DNA of 64,000 bases from Polytrichum commune (Eukaryota > Streptophyta > Polytrichopsida > Polytrichales > Polytrichaceae): the NCBI GenBank assembly GCA_950295325.1, contig OX485808.1:16390527-16454526 (forward strand). The letters are read 5' to 3'. This document shows, piece after piece, positions 48,620 through 59,604 of this stretch (positions within the stretch are counted from its first letter, which is position 1; every line of letters starts with the position of its first letter). The notes below the pieces were generated by a model. The model saw only the letters and a list, made by a program, of their open reading frames with translations, was not told the origin of the DNA and did not search any database. Position numbers and translations under genes: made by a program.

Positions 48620-49256
48620 GAGGAAAAAACCTATACGTTAATGCACATGGTATATAACAGAAATTTAGGATGGCTAGAAGTCAGGAGGAGAACGTTCAGG
48701 GTTTATAAGAGCAACTTAGGAGGCGAGAAGTTTGGAGGTAAAACCCTATACGTTAACGCACAAGGTTTATAAGAGCAACTTAGGGAGGCCAAAAGTTGGG
48801 AGCTCAAACCCTGTGCGTTAACGCAGAGGATTTGTAATAGCAACTTAGGAAGGCCAAAAGTTGGGAGGAGAAACCCTGTGCGTTAACGCACAGGGTTTGT
48901 AAGAGCAACTTAGGAGGCAAAAAGTTGGGAGGAGAAACCCTGTGCGTTAACACACAGGGTTTGCAAGAGCAACTTAGGAGGCAAAAAATTGGGAGGAGAA
49001 ACCCTGTGCGTTAACGCACAGGGTTTGCAAGAGCAACTTAGGAGGCAAAAAGTTGGGAGGAGAAACCCTGTGCGTTAACGCACAGGGTTTGCAAGAGCAA
49101 CTTAGGAGGCAAAAAGTTGGGAGGAGAAACCCTGTGCGTTAACGCACAGGGTTTGCAAGAGCAACTTAGGAGGCAAAAAGTTGGGAGGAGAAACCCTGTA
49201 CGTTAACGCACAGGGTTTGTAAGAGCAACTTAGGAAGGCCAAAAGTTGGGAGGTAA
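48620..49256. repeat. Palindromic tandem array B1 (64-bp period)
   Basis: About nine units; the best-conserved ones (48800-49240) repeat every 64 bp. Each holds a perfect or near-perfect palindrome with core TGTGCGTTAACGCACA flanked by AAACCC/GGGTTT arms, then 'gagcaacttaggaggc' and 'aaaaagttgggaggag'. Units at the left edge are more diverged (tacgttaatgcac). The array lies entirely in intron 1 (48502-50704) of the ParB/methyltransferase-like gene. Confidence 0.95.
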
Positions 49257-49691
49257 AACGACTAGGAGAGCCTAAAAGTAAACAAATATCTATTGTATGA
49301 ATTTAAATCGATCTTCAGAGCGTAGGAACAAAAAAACCATTCAAAACGGGGTTAGAATGCAAGAAATGAGAAATATGTCTACTCAAGTATTCATGCAATA
49401 CGTTATAGGAGCTAGAAAATGATACAAAATAGCATAAGTTTTTTTTTTGCCCCGAAACCCAGAATCTACGAGGTGGCCCAAAACAAGGAAATAGATAGAA
49501 GAATGAGAAAAGAAAATGATTTCAAACCAAAACAAAATATAACAAGGTTTTGTAGCTACGGATATTTAGATAATATAGCATTTTTTTATTTTTTTTTGGG
49601 ACCCCATTAGCATTTTTTTCCAGATTTTACAAGTTTTGGCAAATCTACCAACTTCAAATTCAAAAAAAAAAGTTTTTAGCAAATTCATGTC

Positions 49692-49863
49692 TCGGCCCTG
49701 TGCGATTAACGCACAGGCCTTATGCGCTAACGCACAGTGGCCTCAAAGTTGCAAGCGCAGACCCTGTGCGTTAACGCACAGGGTCTACTTGCCTAGCTAG
49801 AGGCTTCACAAAGTTGGGCAAGTAGACCCTGTGCGTTAACGCACAGGGTCTGCGCTAGCAACT
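49692..49863. repeat. Cluster B2 with a large nested inverted repeat
   Basis: It has two perfect copies of the TGTGCGTTAACGCACA palindrome with AGACCC/GGGTCT arms (49759-49787, 49823-49852) and degraded ones at 49696-49737. The segments 49745-49795 and 49815-49863 are also inverse copies of each other (AAGTTGC.AGCGCAGACCC... against ...GGGTCTGCGCTAGCAACTT). The palindromes are therefore nested within a longer hairpin. Confidence 0.9.
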
Positions 49864-50082
49864 TTCTAGCGGCTATGCGGGGCACGAAGAGCCACGCTAA
49901 ATATGGCCGCAGGGACGAGTAGTATAAATTGACACACCTTCAAAGCATTCAGTCTTTTTTCTCTCATCTATCGAACCGGAGCTCGTCGCTGCAAGCTCTC
50001 TCATCTACAGGTGCAGTACAAGGTTTGTTTGTACTTTCGTAATGACTGGGTAATTGCGCATAATTAGGCGTAAATTGCGGGC

Positions 50083-50430
50083 AGTTTGGGTCGGTCGACC
50101 CAAACTGTCTGCCTGGTTTGGGTCGCTCGACCGAAACTGTCGACCTAGTTTGGGTCGCTCGACCCAAACTAGGCGGACAGTTTGGGTCGCTCGACCGAAA
50201 CTGTTCGTTTAGTTTGGGTCGCTCGACCGAAACTGTTCGTTTAGTTTGGATCGCTCGACCGAAACTGTTCGTTTAGTTTGGGTCGAGCGACCCAAACTGT
50301 CCGTCCAGTTTGGGTCGCTCGACCCAAACTGTGAGCATGGTTTGGGTCGTTCGACCCAAACTGGCTGTAGGCGGTTTGGGTCGCTCGATCGAAACCGCGT
50401 AGACAGTTTGGGTCGTTCGACCCAAACCTC
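50083..50430. repeat. Palindromic array B3 (TTTGGGTCGNNCGACCCAAA type)
   Basis: About eleven copies of a 20-22 bp palindrome at about 30-34 bp spacing. Some have one changed base in one arm (CGACCGAAA). The spacers vary (ctgtctgcctg, ctgttcgtttag). Each has a CpG in both arms. One further copy of the B1/B2 palindrome follows at 50467-50495. Long open frames across this stretch on both strands are artefacts of the repeat. Confidence 0.95.
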
Positions 50431-53400
50431 GCGTCCAACTTTTGTAGACCTGTAGTTGGACACACAGACCCTGTGCGTTAACGCACAGGGTCTGCCCTTG
50501 TAGTTTTGGGGTGAGCGGCCACCCTTATCGTACAATATTTAAAGGTGCAAATGGTAGTGTCTAGAATAATTTTTGTTATTCTTCCCTGTGTTCGTGGTAT
50601 TCTGTTGTTATTGTTGTTGCTATTGCTGTTGTTTTTGTAATGTTATTGCTAATGTGTTTCTACTGGTTTTGAAATATTTATGAAACTTATTTCATTTGTT
50701 TTAGGACCAATCAATGGATTTGGAGAGAACGACTGTTATTCCTACTGGTGATGATTCTACAATGCATTCAACTCAAGATCGTCCATCTCAATAAGTTCAT
50801 GTTCATCATGACATATCGTCAAATCTTCATAATAAGAAAAATAAAATAAAATGAATCTCTCGATGATTTTGACTCGGATGAAGATAATGATGGTGACAAT
50901 AAAACCTATCAACAGAAAGTCTGGGAGCTTACGGACAAGCGAAAGGTTAATTCCACTTCAACAATTTCCTCAATCCGTGCTGGACCGAAATCTCGTTTGC
51001 GTGTACCCTTATGTCGCATGGTTCCAATGCCTATTGTGCGTCCTGCTTTGAAATGCGACATCACTAAATTGGAGGCTGACTTTTTCAATGGTTATCGTGA
51101 TGGTGACCGTGTGTTTTATCTATCGGCTACCGACTCTAAGGGAAATTTTCAATTTGTGGATGACGAGGTTCTTGCATCTTGGAGCCCAAATTGGGCTCAA
51201 TCTAATGCGGTGTTTGAAACTGAATTAGATGCCGATCCTTCATTTACATCATACAATAACAAGATGTTCTTCATATGGGATGGTAATCACAGATTTTTTG
51301 CTTGGAAAAGTTATATTGACCGCTTGCATACCGAAGATTACGAGCGTCATGTCTTTGTGGATTCCATCATTTTGGCGCCCGAGCTTGATAACATTCCAAG
51401 TTTGTTGACTGCTATGCATGACATCACCAAGTAATGTTTTTACTTCTTTATTTTCATTTATTTCTGGTTTGTATTTTGTTATTTGAATTATATCATCCTA
51501 AATCCATGAATTCAATATTTTTTCAGGTCAACAGAAAACTCTCACGTTTCTACCAATTTTGTGCATACTTTGTATCGGATGCAAAGTATTGGCACCATGC
51601 CTTTGACTTCTTTTAAAAAAAAACTGGATCCTAGAAGTTATGAGCGATGTGAGGAGAAGTCCGTTGAAACTTGGTATTCTTTGACACGGCCAATTTTTCT
51701 TGATTATATGTACAGTATAAGTTTTCTAGCATTTCCTACTATGTTTTTAATGTTTATTTATCTTTCATTTACATCACATCTATATGTACTTATTAATTTT
51801 GGATTTTGTTTGATTTTTCAGCAAGAACTTGCCGAGGCTAGCGATATTGCTCTCAACCTTTACAATGAAACCCATCCTCTTGAACGAACTTCAGAAGGAG
51901 TTTCTAAAGCAATGTCCGCAGCTGTCAACAAAAAACGTACAATGTTGTTTTCTAGTTTTACAAAACAACTAGCAATTGCTGACATCAACTTCACCCCTGC
52001 TTTTCTTGAAAAAGTTAAGCACCATTGGGGTTCATTTTCGGTGCCTGAAATGTTACAAGAGAAACTTCATCGTGTTGCTGTTAGTAATGTGGATCCAGAT
52101 GTCAAAGTCGGATGGCTCAAGCTTTGGAATGGCAATAGATTTGACAAAGATGCATTGCATTTCCCGAAATCACCCCTCTCTGATTCTGCACTTGATGATT
52201 GGTTATCAAAGGCTACATATTGGGCACAGTTAGAGAAAAAAGCTATTGAAGAGCTTCAAAGTATTCTTTCATCTCCTCTTCAATTGCCTGCAGATGTGCC
52301 TACTCTCTCCGAATATATCCAAACCTGGAAGTTTGCGGCTTTCAATTCAATATTCTATCGTGAATTCAAAAGCGGAAATGTAAAAAAACACAACGTTTGG
52401 GATGAGCAACCGAATATTGATCTTGCTATGAAGCGTGTTCTGTACAGGTATAACTTATTCTTTACTATTTCTTGATATTTTTTCATTACATTTTACTTTT
52501 CATCCAATATTTGGCTCATAATATTTTTGTGTGTAGGTATTTCCGATATGTTTTGATTCCGCACAAATGCGTTATAGGAGAACCTCGTTTTTTTCCAAAT
52601 TGGCGTGACACTGGTGCGGAAGACTCATGCATGTTCACTACTGAGATTTGTTTGGATTGGTCGCTCCCACACTATGAGGATTGTGGTTGGTATCTTGATT
52701 GTCCTAATGATGCATGTCCGTCAAGTGAGAAGACAATCCGTCAGATAAATGATGCCAAAAATGTAGATCCTCGTGATACTGCAATTTTGAAAGCACAAAT
52801 TGTGCAGCTTAAACTTAGAGAGCCATAACCAAAAGAAACAAAACGTCGTAAGAGAAAACATGTTCCTGAAACCAAAATACAAGGTCAATCGGAAATTTCA
52901 CAACATGAAGAATTGCTTGTTCTTTCCAATGATTTGGATAAGAATACACTTAGAGGCGAAAGTTCAAAATCCGGGTGCGATGTATTGGAATTTCATTATT
53001 CCAGCACCTATGACGCTATTCATCGTGCGCCAACGAATGTTTTGAGAAAATAGTTATTCATACTGAAGAACTTTCTTACGCTCTCTTTTGCTCGATCTAC
53101 TGCTGTCAAGAACAAGTCTGAAAGGGTTGAAGTAGGCCCTCATGAGTGGATCCAATGGCGGGCATTTCTTGAAAATGTAAGTAATCTTCATTTTGTATTT
53201 TCTGTAATGTTCTTACTTTCATTTGGATTTTATTTTGTGTCTTATATTGTGATATGTTGTGGTATTTCAGTTTAAAGACAATCGCGAATTTCATGTCATG
53301 GGAAGTCCGACTCCATTTGCCGTTGATTTGGTTTTTCTGCAATTTCCGGACGGTTTTGACTTCAACCTCTCCAATAGACCTGCTGAAATTCCTCTTTGAA

Positions 53401-54657
53401 ATAAATATGACAAGAACTGGATGGTTGCAACAATGTCCTTGTGCAAGTCCATCTTGTCTGATGATGACGTCCTCATAGTATTTTCTGCTATCGATATGCA
53501 AACCAAGAAGGTTTTGAATTCAACCTTACACAACGGCAACATGAAAGTTCTTAGGACTTTTATTTGCCTCAATTCGTACATGGTGTTCAAGGATCCAGAG
53601 TCTCCAACCTACACCGTAAGTATAACACATCACAATTGTTTCTATTTAATTATTTTGGTGTTATTTGCATTGTATATAGTTTTAACACAATTTACATTTT
53701 TTTGTAGACTCCGGCATTTATGGCTCATGTCTTGGTAAGGGATTTTACTACCAAAAAATCCACGAGACAACCAAACTCCACTTTTTTCGGCACTGGATTG
53801 AAAAGCAAAAACTTGCTTTTCAATTTTGTGGATGAAAAAAACACGCTTCTTCAAAAATCGGGAAGATCTTGGAGGGGGCCATATCAAAAATCGCCGCGTT
53901 TTTTTCAAGATCTTATTGAATTGTTTACACGATCGAATGGATGCGTTGTTGATTTGACATGTTCCACTGGAGCTTCTATCCTAGCAACACGCGCATGTGG
54001 CAGACATCTTCTTGCATTTGAGGGTGATAATGACATGTTTGAGCACATATTGAAACCGCTTTTGGAAAAGGTTTTGAAAGAGGGGTCATCTAAGGAGAAT
54101 ATACAAGATCTCACAAAAGAAGATGATGACCTCTCGGATGAGGAGATGCTTGAATTTGAGTGTGAGTAAGTTTTGATACAATAAATTTTTATTCAATTCA
54201 TTCGTTTCATTCAATTCATTGGTTCATTTTTATTTCTTCACATTATTTACATGTTTCATCGATTTGATTTCAGGAATATGATTGGAAAGAGGACATGTCT
54301 CCCGTTTTGGGCACATAGACAATTCCTACGAAGTCCAAGTCGTAGCCCGCGTCTCCCATCATATGCCGAGAATGTTGCAATTGCAATGTTGAATCTCGAA
54401 GATTCGGATCCAAATGAAGAATCTTGCTATAGTTCCAAAATCAATTCGCAATGCAAAGGTGCTCGAATATATATAGATGACGAGGCAAAAGATAGTTTCA
54501 TGTCTAGTGCTACTACTTATGAATAAATTTTTGGACTTCATGTTGTTTATCCTTCTCAACCCTCTTATTACTAAACCCTAAAATCATCATTTTTAAGGCC
54601 ACAATTCCACGGTTATAGGATATTGGTGGCCCTATTACCAAAATTTTCATCTTCCTC

Positions 54658-54723
54658 ACTACTCATAAGTTACCGCTCATCGCTCACCGCTCATTGCTCA
54701 CCGCTCATAAGATAGCACTCCCC
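54658..54723 (-). repeat. Right terminal inverted repeat of copy B
   Basis: On the minus strand it starts GGGGAGTGCTATCTTATGAG, followed by GGTGAGCAATGAGC-type words and GGTAACTTATGAG. It is the inverse partner of 43051-43137. Confidence 0.88.
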
Positions 54724-54733
54724 GTATCCACAT
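54724..54733 (+). repeat. Target site duplication, right (GTATCCACAT)
   Basis: Identical to 43041-43050. Beyond it the host sequence continues GGGCCAATTAC. Confidence 0.9.
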
Positions 54734-57700
54734 GGGCCAATTACTTTTAGAATGAGGTTCGGCACATCTTCACTAGATGTCCATGTCCTCAAGTTCTACT
54801 GAGTGTCAAAGAGGTGGATTTGGGTTTACATATTTTGACATTCATCAAGGAAACATGGATTGTGAGTTGTATTTGTAAATATTTTCAAATCCTTGTAAGT
54901 TTTTTTTTTTAAAAAAAATTAAAAAAATTAAAATTTTGGTATATTAACAATGGTGTTTGGAGTTTCCATGAAGGGATATGTATATATGTATTTGTTATTT
55001 GTTCCACATTTTTCCAACACATGTGTTTGTTGATACTAAGATCAGGAACTCTATCGACACATCCTCTCTGCAAGATTTTAAGGTTTTTATCATCCGTGTG
55101 TGGTCTAAGCACCAACCCCAACCAAGGCCCTTCAAGTTGGTCATTCTCTCCGTCAATGGTTTTCTTTGTAGTCGCCCTTCGCTAAGGGTTAGATAAAAAA
55201 TAGTTTATCAATAATCAACCTAGTAAACACATAAGGAACAAGGCCTCATAGTGTTGTTACTTTTTCCACATTTAGCTTGGTCCAAAGTTATAGATAATAT
55301 TGTCACCCCTTGTTACTTCTACATTGAGAAACTTATACATGCACCCAATGTTACTCTATATTTAGGGAATCATATAATTGATGGACAACCCTCAATTTCA
55401 TGTTATTATAAACAGGTTAGGCCATTTATGATTGGCAAATGCTTGCCAAACTCAACATAATTTTAATACACATTGAGTGATTAATTCCCAATCTCTCTCT
55501 ATTCCATTTTTTTTCTTTTTGTTACTACCATGTCTTCCAATCCATGATTTTTACAATGTATTCTTTCTCTATGTAATTATATTGACACACTCTAATCTCT
55601 CTCATTTTTAAAATTTAAATTTTTTTTTGGTATCAAGTGTTTGTGGGTATTTGGCATCATATGAGCCACCCAAACCACTTGCAGTTTCAGTTAAGGCTTA
55701 TGGTCTAGTAAAAAAAGAAGTTAATTGTTAGGAATTAGATTAATATCAATTAGTTTGCATTAGTAAGAGAATTAGACAATACACGAAAACCCAACATGGC
55801 ATATATGGATGAAGGTGTCGAGTGATGAAGACGTCAAGCAGATGAAGGTGTGAGTGGACGACAACTTATGCGGATGAAGGTATAAATGGACGATGAAGTA
55901 TGCCGATGAAGGCATAAGTAGATGACATGACATGCGGATGAAACGTCAAGCAGATAAAGGTTGAGCAGATGAAGGCCGTTGGATCAAGATGATGGCAAAT
56001 GAAGACCCTTGAATTTAGGGATAGCTAGTGTTGAGTCAACTGTAGATGCTAACCGTTAGATTTAGGTATGACTAGATCTACGACTGGTAAGCTTTTGTGG
56101 TTGGAAGAGGATGGTCCACAAAGCTTAGCATTGACCTTACTCTCATTCTCTCTCTCAATTAGGACGCACTTTCTCCCCTCCCCTCCCTTAGAAACATAAA
56201 ATTCCTAGAATGCTAGCAAAATGAAGGTTAAAAAGAAAACAAAGTTTGTAAACCCTATTAATGCTGAATGAAAGGGTTTATAAATATTGTTAAAGAATTG
56301 TTGTATGAATATGTAGCTACTGGAGTGAAGGCTGCAACCGGTTGACGTTCTAAATTTTGCAACTTGTATTGTTTTGGTTGCAATGGTTTCTGATTGCATA
56401 AGGTTTTTGTATTAGTTTCTAGTTGCATAAGGTTCTTGTATTAGTTTTTGGTTGCATAAGTTTATGGTTTGAGGCTTAGAGGCATGAAATATAGTTAGTA
56501 GTCACTGACAAAGTTAGTGGCAAAGTTTTAGTCTTGATTGGAGTATTGGCTTAAAGGGTGACAAAAGGTTACCCATCCAAGTACTATTCCTCGGAGAGTG
56601 GCTTATTCCTTAATCCTTTCACTACTCGGCCAACCCAACAAAGGGTGGCCAATATGAAATTAGATGGAAGTTAGGTACATTGAGCCAAATAGCCCCCCTT
56701 TACGATAACATCTACTAGGTACAATGGATGAATTTAAGATAAAGTTAAGACGGTTTCGGTTGGATGAAAAACGGTTTCATAAAAGGATGAAATGATGGAC
56801 TTAGGATAAATTTACAATAGTTTGCATGAATGAATGTGATGCATGAATGAATATGATGTATCTGGATGATTATAAGAAATAAAAAGTCATTGCTTGGAGG
56901 CACTAGAGTACTCCACCCATCCAACCAATTTTGTGGGTTGTTACTTCGATTGAAGTAGCAATTGTCCTTACACATCACAATTTTGTAACCCAACAAAACT
57001 CCAAAAAAATACATGGATTTGCGACCTATAAGGCTATCGAAGTGTAAGTCTTATGCTGCTTATCGCCTAAAGTAAATCATTACTGCTGATTTTTTTTTTT
57101 TCTGTCCACAATGCAAAAGATTGTAGGTTAGATGATGTCTACAACTTTCGGGAGGTAATCTAACTTTTCATTTAGTGAATGTCCTTGTTTTAATTTTACC
57201 AACTTCATTGTTATGCTAATAAAAGCTTACATATTTTGGGTTCCCTCTTTTATAGGTTCAACCAACTCATCTCCTTCTGAGTTTTCATATGCTTCCCACA
57301 TCTCAAGGTTTTGTCTAGACAAAAATTAGCCAACTCTACACTGGAGTCACTAACGAAAATGAAGACAATGGGAGCTCTCTCGGTTCTATGTTTCTTCGAC
57401 AAAGAAGGCATGATAGTCGTTAGGAGGCTCTAGAGATGGTGACCAATTAAAGTTTACTTAGCCCTCCGGATATTCTGTTGAACTAATAGAAGTATATATA
57501 GTCCATGATTTTTGTATGTTTCTAGATTGTAGCTTATTTTTTGGTTACCTGTACATTGCAATTCCATGTTGGAATTTCCCCTATATAACACCATTAGAGA
57601 TAAGTTTCCATTATTGTTTGAGAACGTAAATCAAGGGAGCCTCAAGTCTTTCTTTCAAATAAACCAACAAATTGACATTAGCCTCTATCTCATGAAGGCT

Positions 57701-58393
57701 ACCGTACTCCGCCACTCTAGAGAATTAACTAGTTTGAAACCATCCTAATGTACTTTTAGTCCCATTAGCATTTCCGACTTCCCACACTTTAAAATCAATT
57801 TCATTTCATTTCCATGCACAACTTGCATTTGAGAATTTATGAATTAAGTCGTATTTCCCAAATCTTGTTTTTACTTTCCACATGTGCTTCATTTAATATT
57901 ATTTTTTGAGTTTATTTTATTTCCAATGATATGGATGGGGAGACCTCCCAATGTTCTTGAAGATTAAACTTGTTATAATAATGTAGTGTGAACTTTTTAG
58001 TAAACTTTACTACTTTTCTTTTCTTATATATAATTGTTCTTTTACTTGAAGACAAGAATAATCTAGGCATCGGAAGTGCTTCTGGTCCCATTCTTGTTTA
58101 CTAAATTACTTTGGGTTTCTATTATTAAATTCATAATTAACTTATCATTCATCTTAATTAATTAATTAATTAAAATTAAGATTTAGACTCCTTAATTTTT
58201 TGATTTGAGTTGAATTCTTGCTCTAAGCTTTCAATTGGATGCGATATAAACCTCCACTACATACACAATATATAAATCATGAAATTAATAGACCTTTATG
58301 ACATATTACCAAGCCCTACAAGAATGGACAAGGTGGTCATTGGGAACCATTACATATGACAACCATGAATGAAAATGTATAATCAAATGAAAC
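54734..58393. other. No gene recognised
   Basis: AT-rich. A run of 'gatgaaggt'/'gcggatgaagg' words at about 55808-55980 forms an irregular minisatellite. Around 56553-56640 a 'ggttacccatccaagtacta' stretch resembles the 5S-like box at 11533-11606, but the match stops early. Confidence 0.45.
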
Positions 58394-58613
58394 TACATTT
58401 ATTATCCCGATTGGTGTGTTTACCGTTCAGAATTACGTAGTGGTATAATTAATTGATGAGAATAAAAAATTTCACCAAGCAAAGTCATCTATGGTCTATA
58501 ATCTCCGAACAACCTATTGGACTTTCTTTAGTAAAAATGAAACTCATGACTACAAAGTTATTGTATTGTGTAACTCCGAATAGTAACAAAAACTAATTGG
58601 GATAGTCAATGTA
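58394..58613 (+). mobile_element. MITE with ~45-bp TIRs, TA ends, copy 2
   Basis: It starts TACATTTATTATCCCGATTG and finishes with the inverse (AATTGGGATAGTCAATGTA). It matches 26302-26523 in the TIRs and in the interior ('caccaagcaaagt', 'attgtgtaactccgaa'). Confidence 0.8.
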
Positions 58614-59604
58614 GCATATATATCGTTAATATTTCTCTAAACCTTTAGAGGCCCCTTTTGTACATCTACCTTTACTTCAAGATTCTTAAGCCTTTTAAAT
58701 ATACACACCAGAGAAAAACAATACCTCTCCCTTATGTATACTATGTATGATAATGCCTCAAATAATACCCCTTTCTACACTCACGTTAGTTCGTACATGG
58801 TATGAGGAGTCCACCCCCCTTGGGATCTCTTTAGAAAGTCTATTCAATCGTCATGACATTATTTAAAGGAGATTGTTAAAACAACCACGTAGTTTGTTAA
58901 AACGACCACAAAGTCGCGTCATGACCTATCAAAACTTGATTTTTCATCTCACACATGGAGAGGAACAAGGTACTAGCTTTGTGTTAAAATTAATAACTTG
59001 GCCAACTTGGATGACAAGTTAGAGCCCAATCAACCCCTTACATATTGATTGTGGTTGATTTAAGAACCCCCTATTTGAAATAAATATGTAACATCAACAT
59101 GTTGTTTCACATGATAATTTTGCCTATAGAAGTTCGTAATGTATGTGTGTGTGTGTTGGAGGTGAGGGGGGGGGGGGGGGTTGTTAACAAGTCAATGAGC
59201 AAGATACCCACAAATTGCTTATGGTTTTTAATGTCACTTACTAGTTTAAATTATGCGACGATGAATTTTAAAACTATAGGTTTAATCTTGGACAACCAAA
59301 GCATACATAAGTAGTTTGGACATTATTGAACATGAAAGACTTTGCTTGAGAAAAACATTTATAGTATGAGTGAGAAGTTATAGTATTGCGTAACCCCATT
59401 TAATATGTGACACCAAAAATAATGTAGTAGATGTCTTGCTATTTGGTAATATATTTCTAATAAAACTTGAACCCCAATGTTTAAGGTTAATTCATCCTGA
59501 TTAGATGTCTTGGAGTAATTTGGGTGCATCTCATCCATTCGTATTAAAACTTGTTGTACACCCGTTGGTGATTATTTATCTCAAATGTTTACTACTACAC
59601 CATT
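58614..59604. other. No gene recognised
   Basis: AT-rich; includes a (GT)n run next to a G15 homopolymer (about 59144-59180). Confidence 0.5.

Larger units (their letters stand above)
48220..54526 (+). pseudogene. ParB-like / beta-class DNA methyltransferase-like fusion protein, copy B
   Basis: Eight exons: 48220-48501, 50705-51430, 51527-51714, 51826-52447, 52537-53176, 53271-53615, 53708-54165, 54274-54526. All donors are GT and acceptors AG, with matching phases; exon 4 uses the second AG of CAGCAAG. About 1,170 codons. Order: basic N-terminus (RPKRRRKK) then acidic tail; VPLCRMVPMPIVRPAL; WDGNHRFFAWKSYIDRLH, a ParB-like GNHR box; a long helical middle; CGWYLDCPNDAC (possible zinc site); basic KRRKRK; then FAVDLVFLQFPDGFDF at the motif IV position and GCVVDLTCSTGASILATRAC followed by GRHLLAFEGD at the motif I position. 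The IV-before-I order is that of beta-class N4/N6 methyltransferases. Motif IV lacks the D/S-P-P-Y/W catalytic core. In-frame stops lie at 50792, 52826, 53051 and 53397, plus a shift near 50830-50853. The family call is from motifs only. Confidence 0.72.
43051..54723. mobile_element. Copy B: 11.7-kb two-gene Mutator-like element with both ends
   Basis: It is bounded by terminal inverted repeats beginning GAGGGAAGCTATC (left) and GGGGAGTGCTATC (right, reverse complement). Both continue TTATGAGCGRTGAGC and on through TGAGC-type tandem words. GTATCCACAT is duplicated on both sides. Inside are a minus-strand transposase (47697-43936), a 522-bp divergent gap, and a plus-strand ParB/methyltransferase-like gene (48220-54526) whose first intron carries palindromic arrays. 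TIRs, target length and SWIM transposase all fit the Mutator (MULE) superfamily. The second gene does not belong to any MULE gene I know. Both genes carry disabling mutations. Confidence 0.9.

Noticed and set aside
48620-50495. CRISPR-like array
   Set aside because: The regular palindromes with spacers look superficially similar, but the host is eukaryotic. The 64-bp units are repeated along their whole length, so there are no unique spacers, and there are no cas genes.
50209-50535. Long repetitive open frames on both strands over the GGGTCG palindromes
   Set aside because: They are produced by the periodic, stop-poor repeat itself; frames on both strands translate the same palindrome. No independent coding evidence.
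50705-54526. Stop codons rescued by U-to-C RNA editing
   Set aside because: TAA/TAG/TGA to CAA/CAG/CGA editing is known in organelles of hornworts, ferns and lycophytes, not in nuclear transcripts. The frameshift near 50840 and comparable decay in copy A make mutation the simpler explanation.
56553-56640. Second 5S-like element
   Set aside because: Only a short stretch near 'acccatccaagtacta' matches; similarity ends before the second conserved block.
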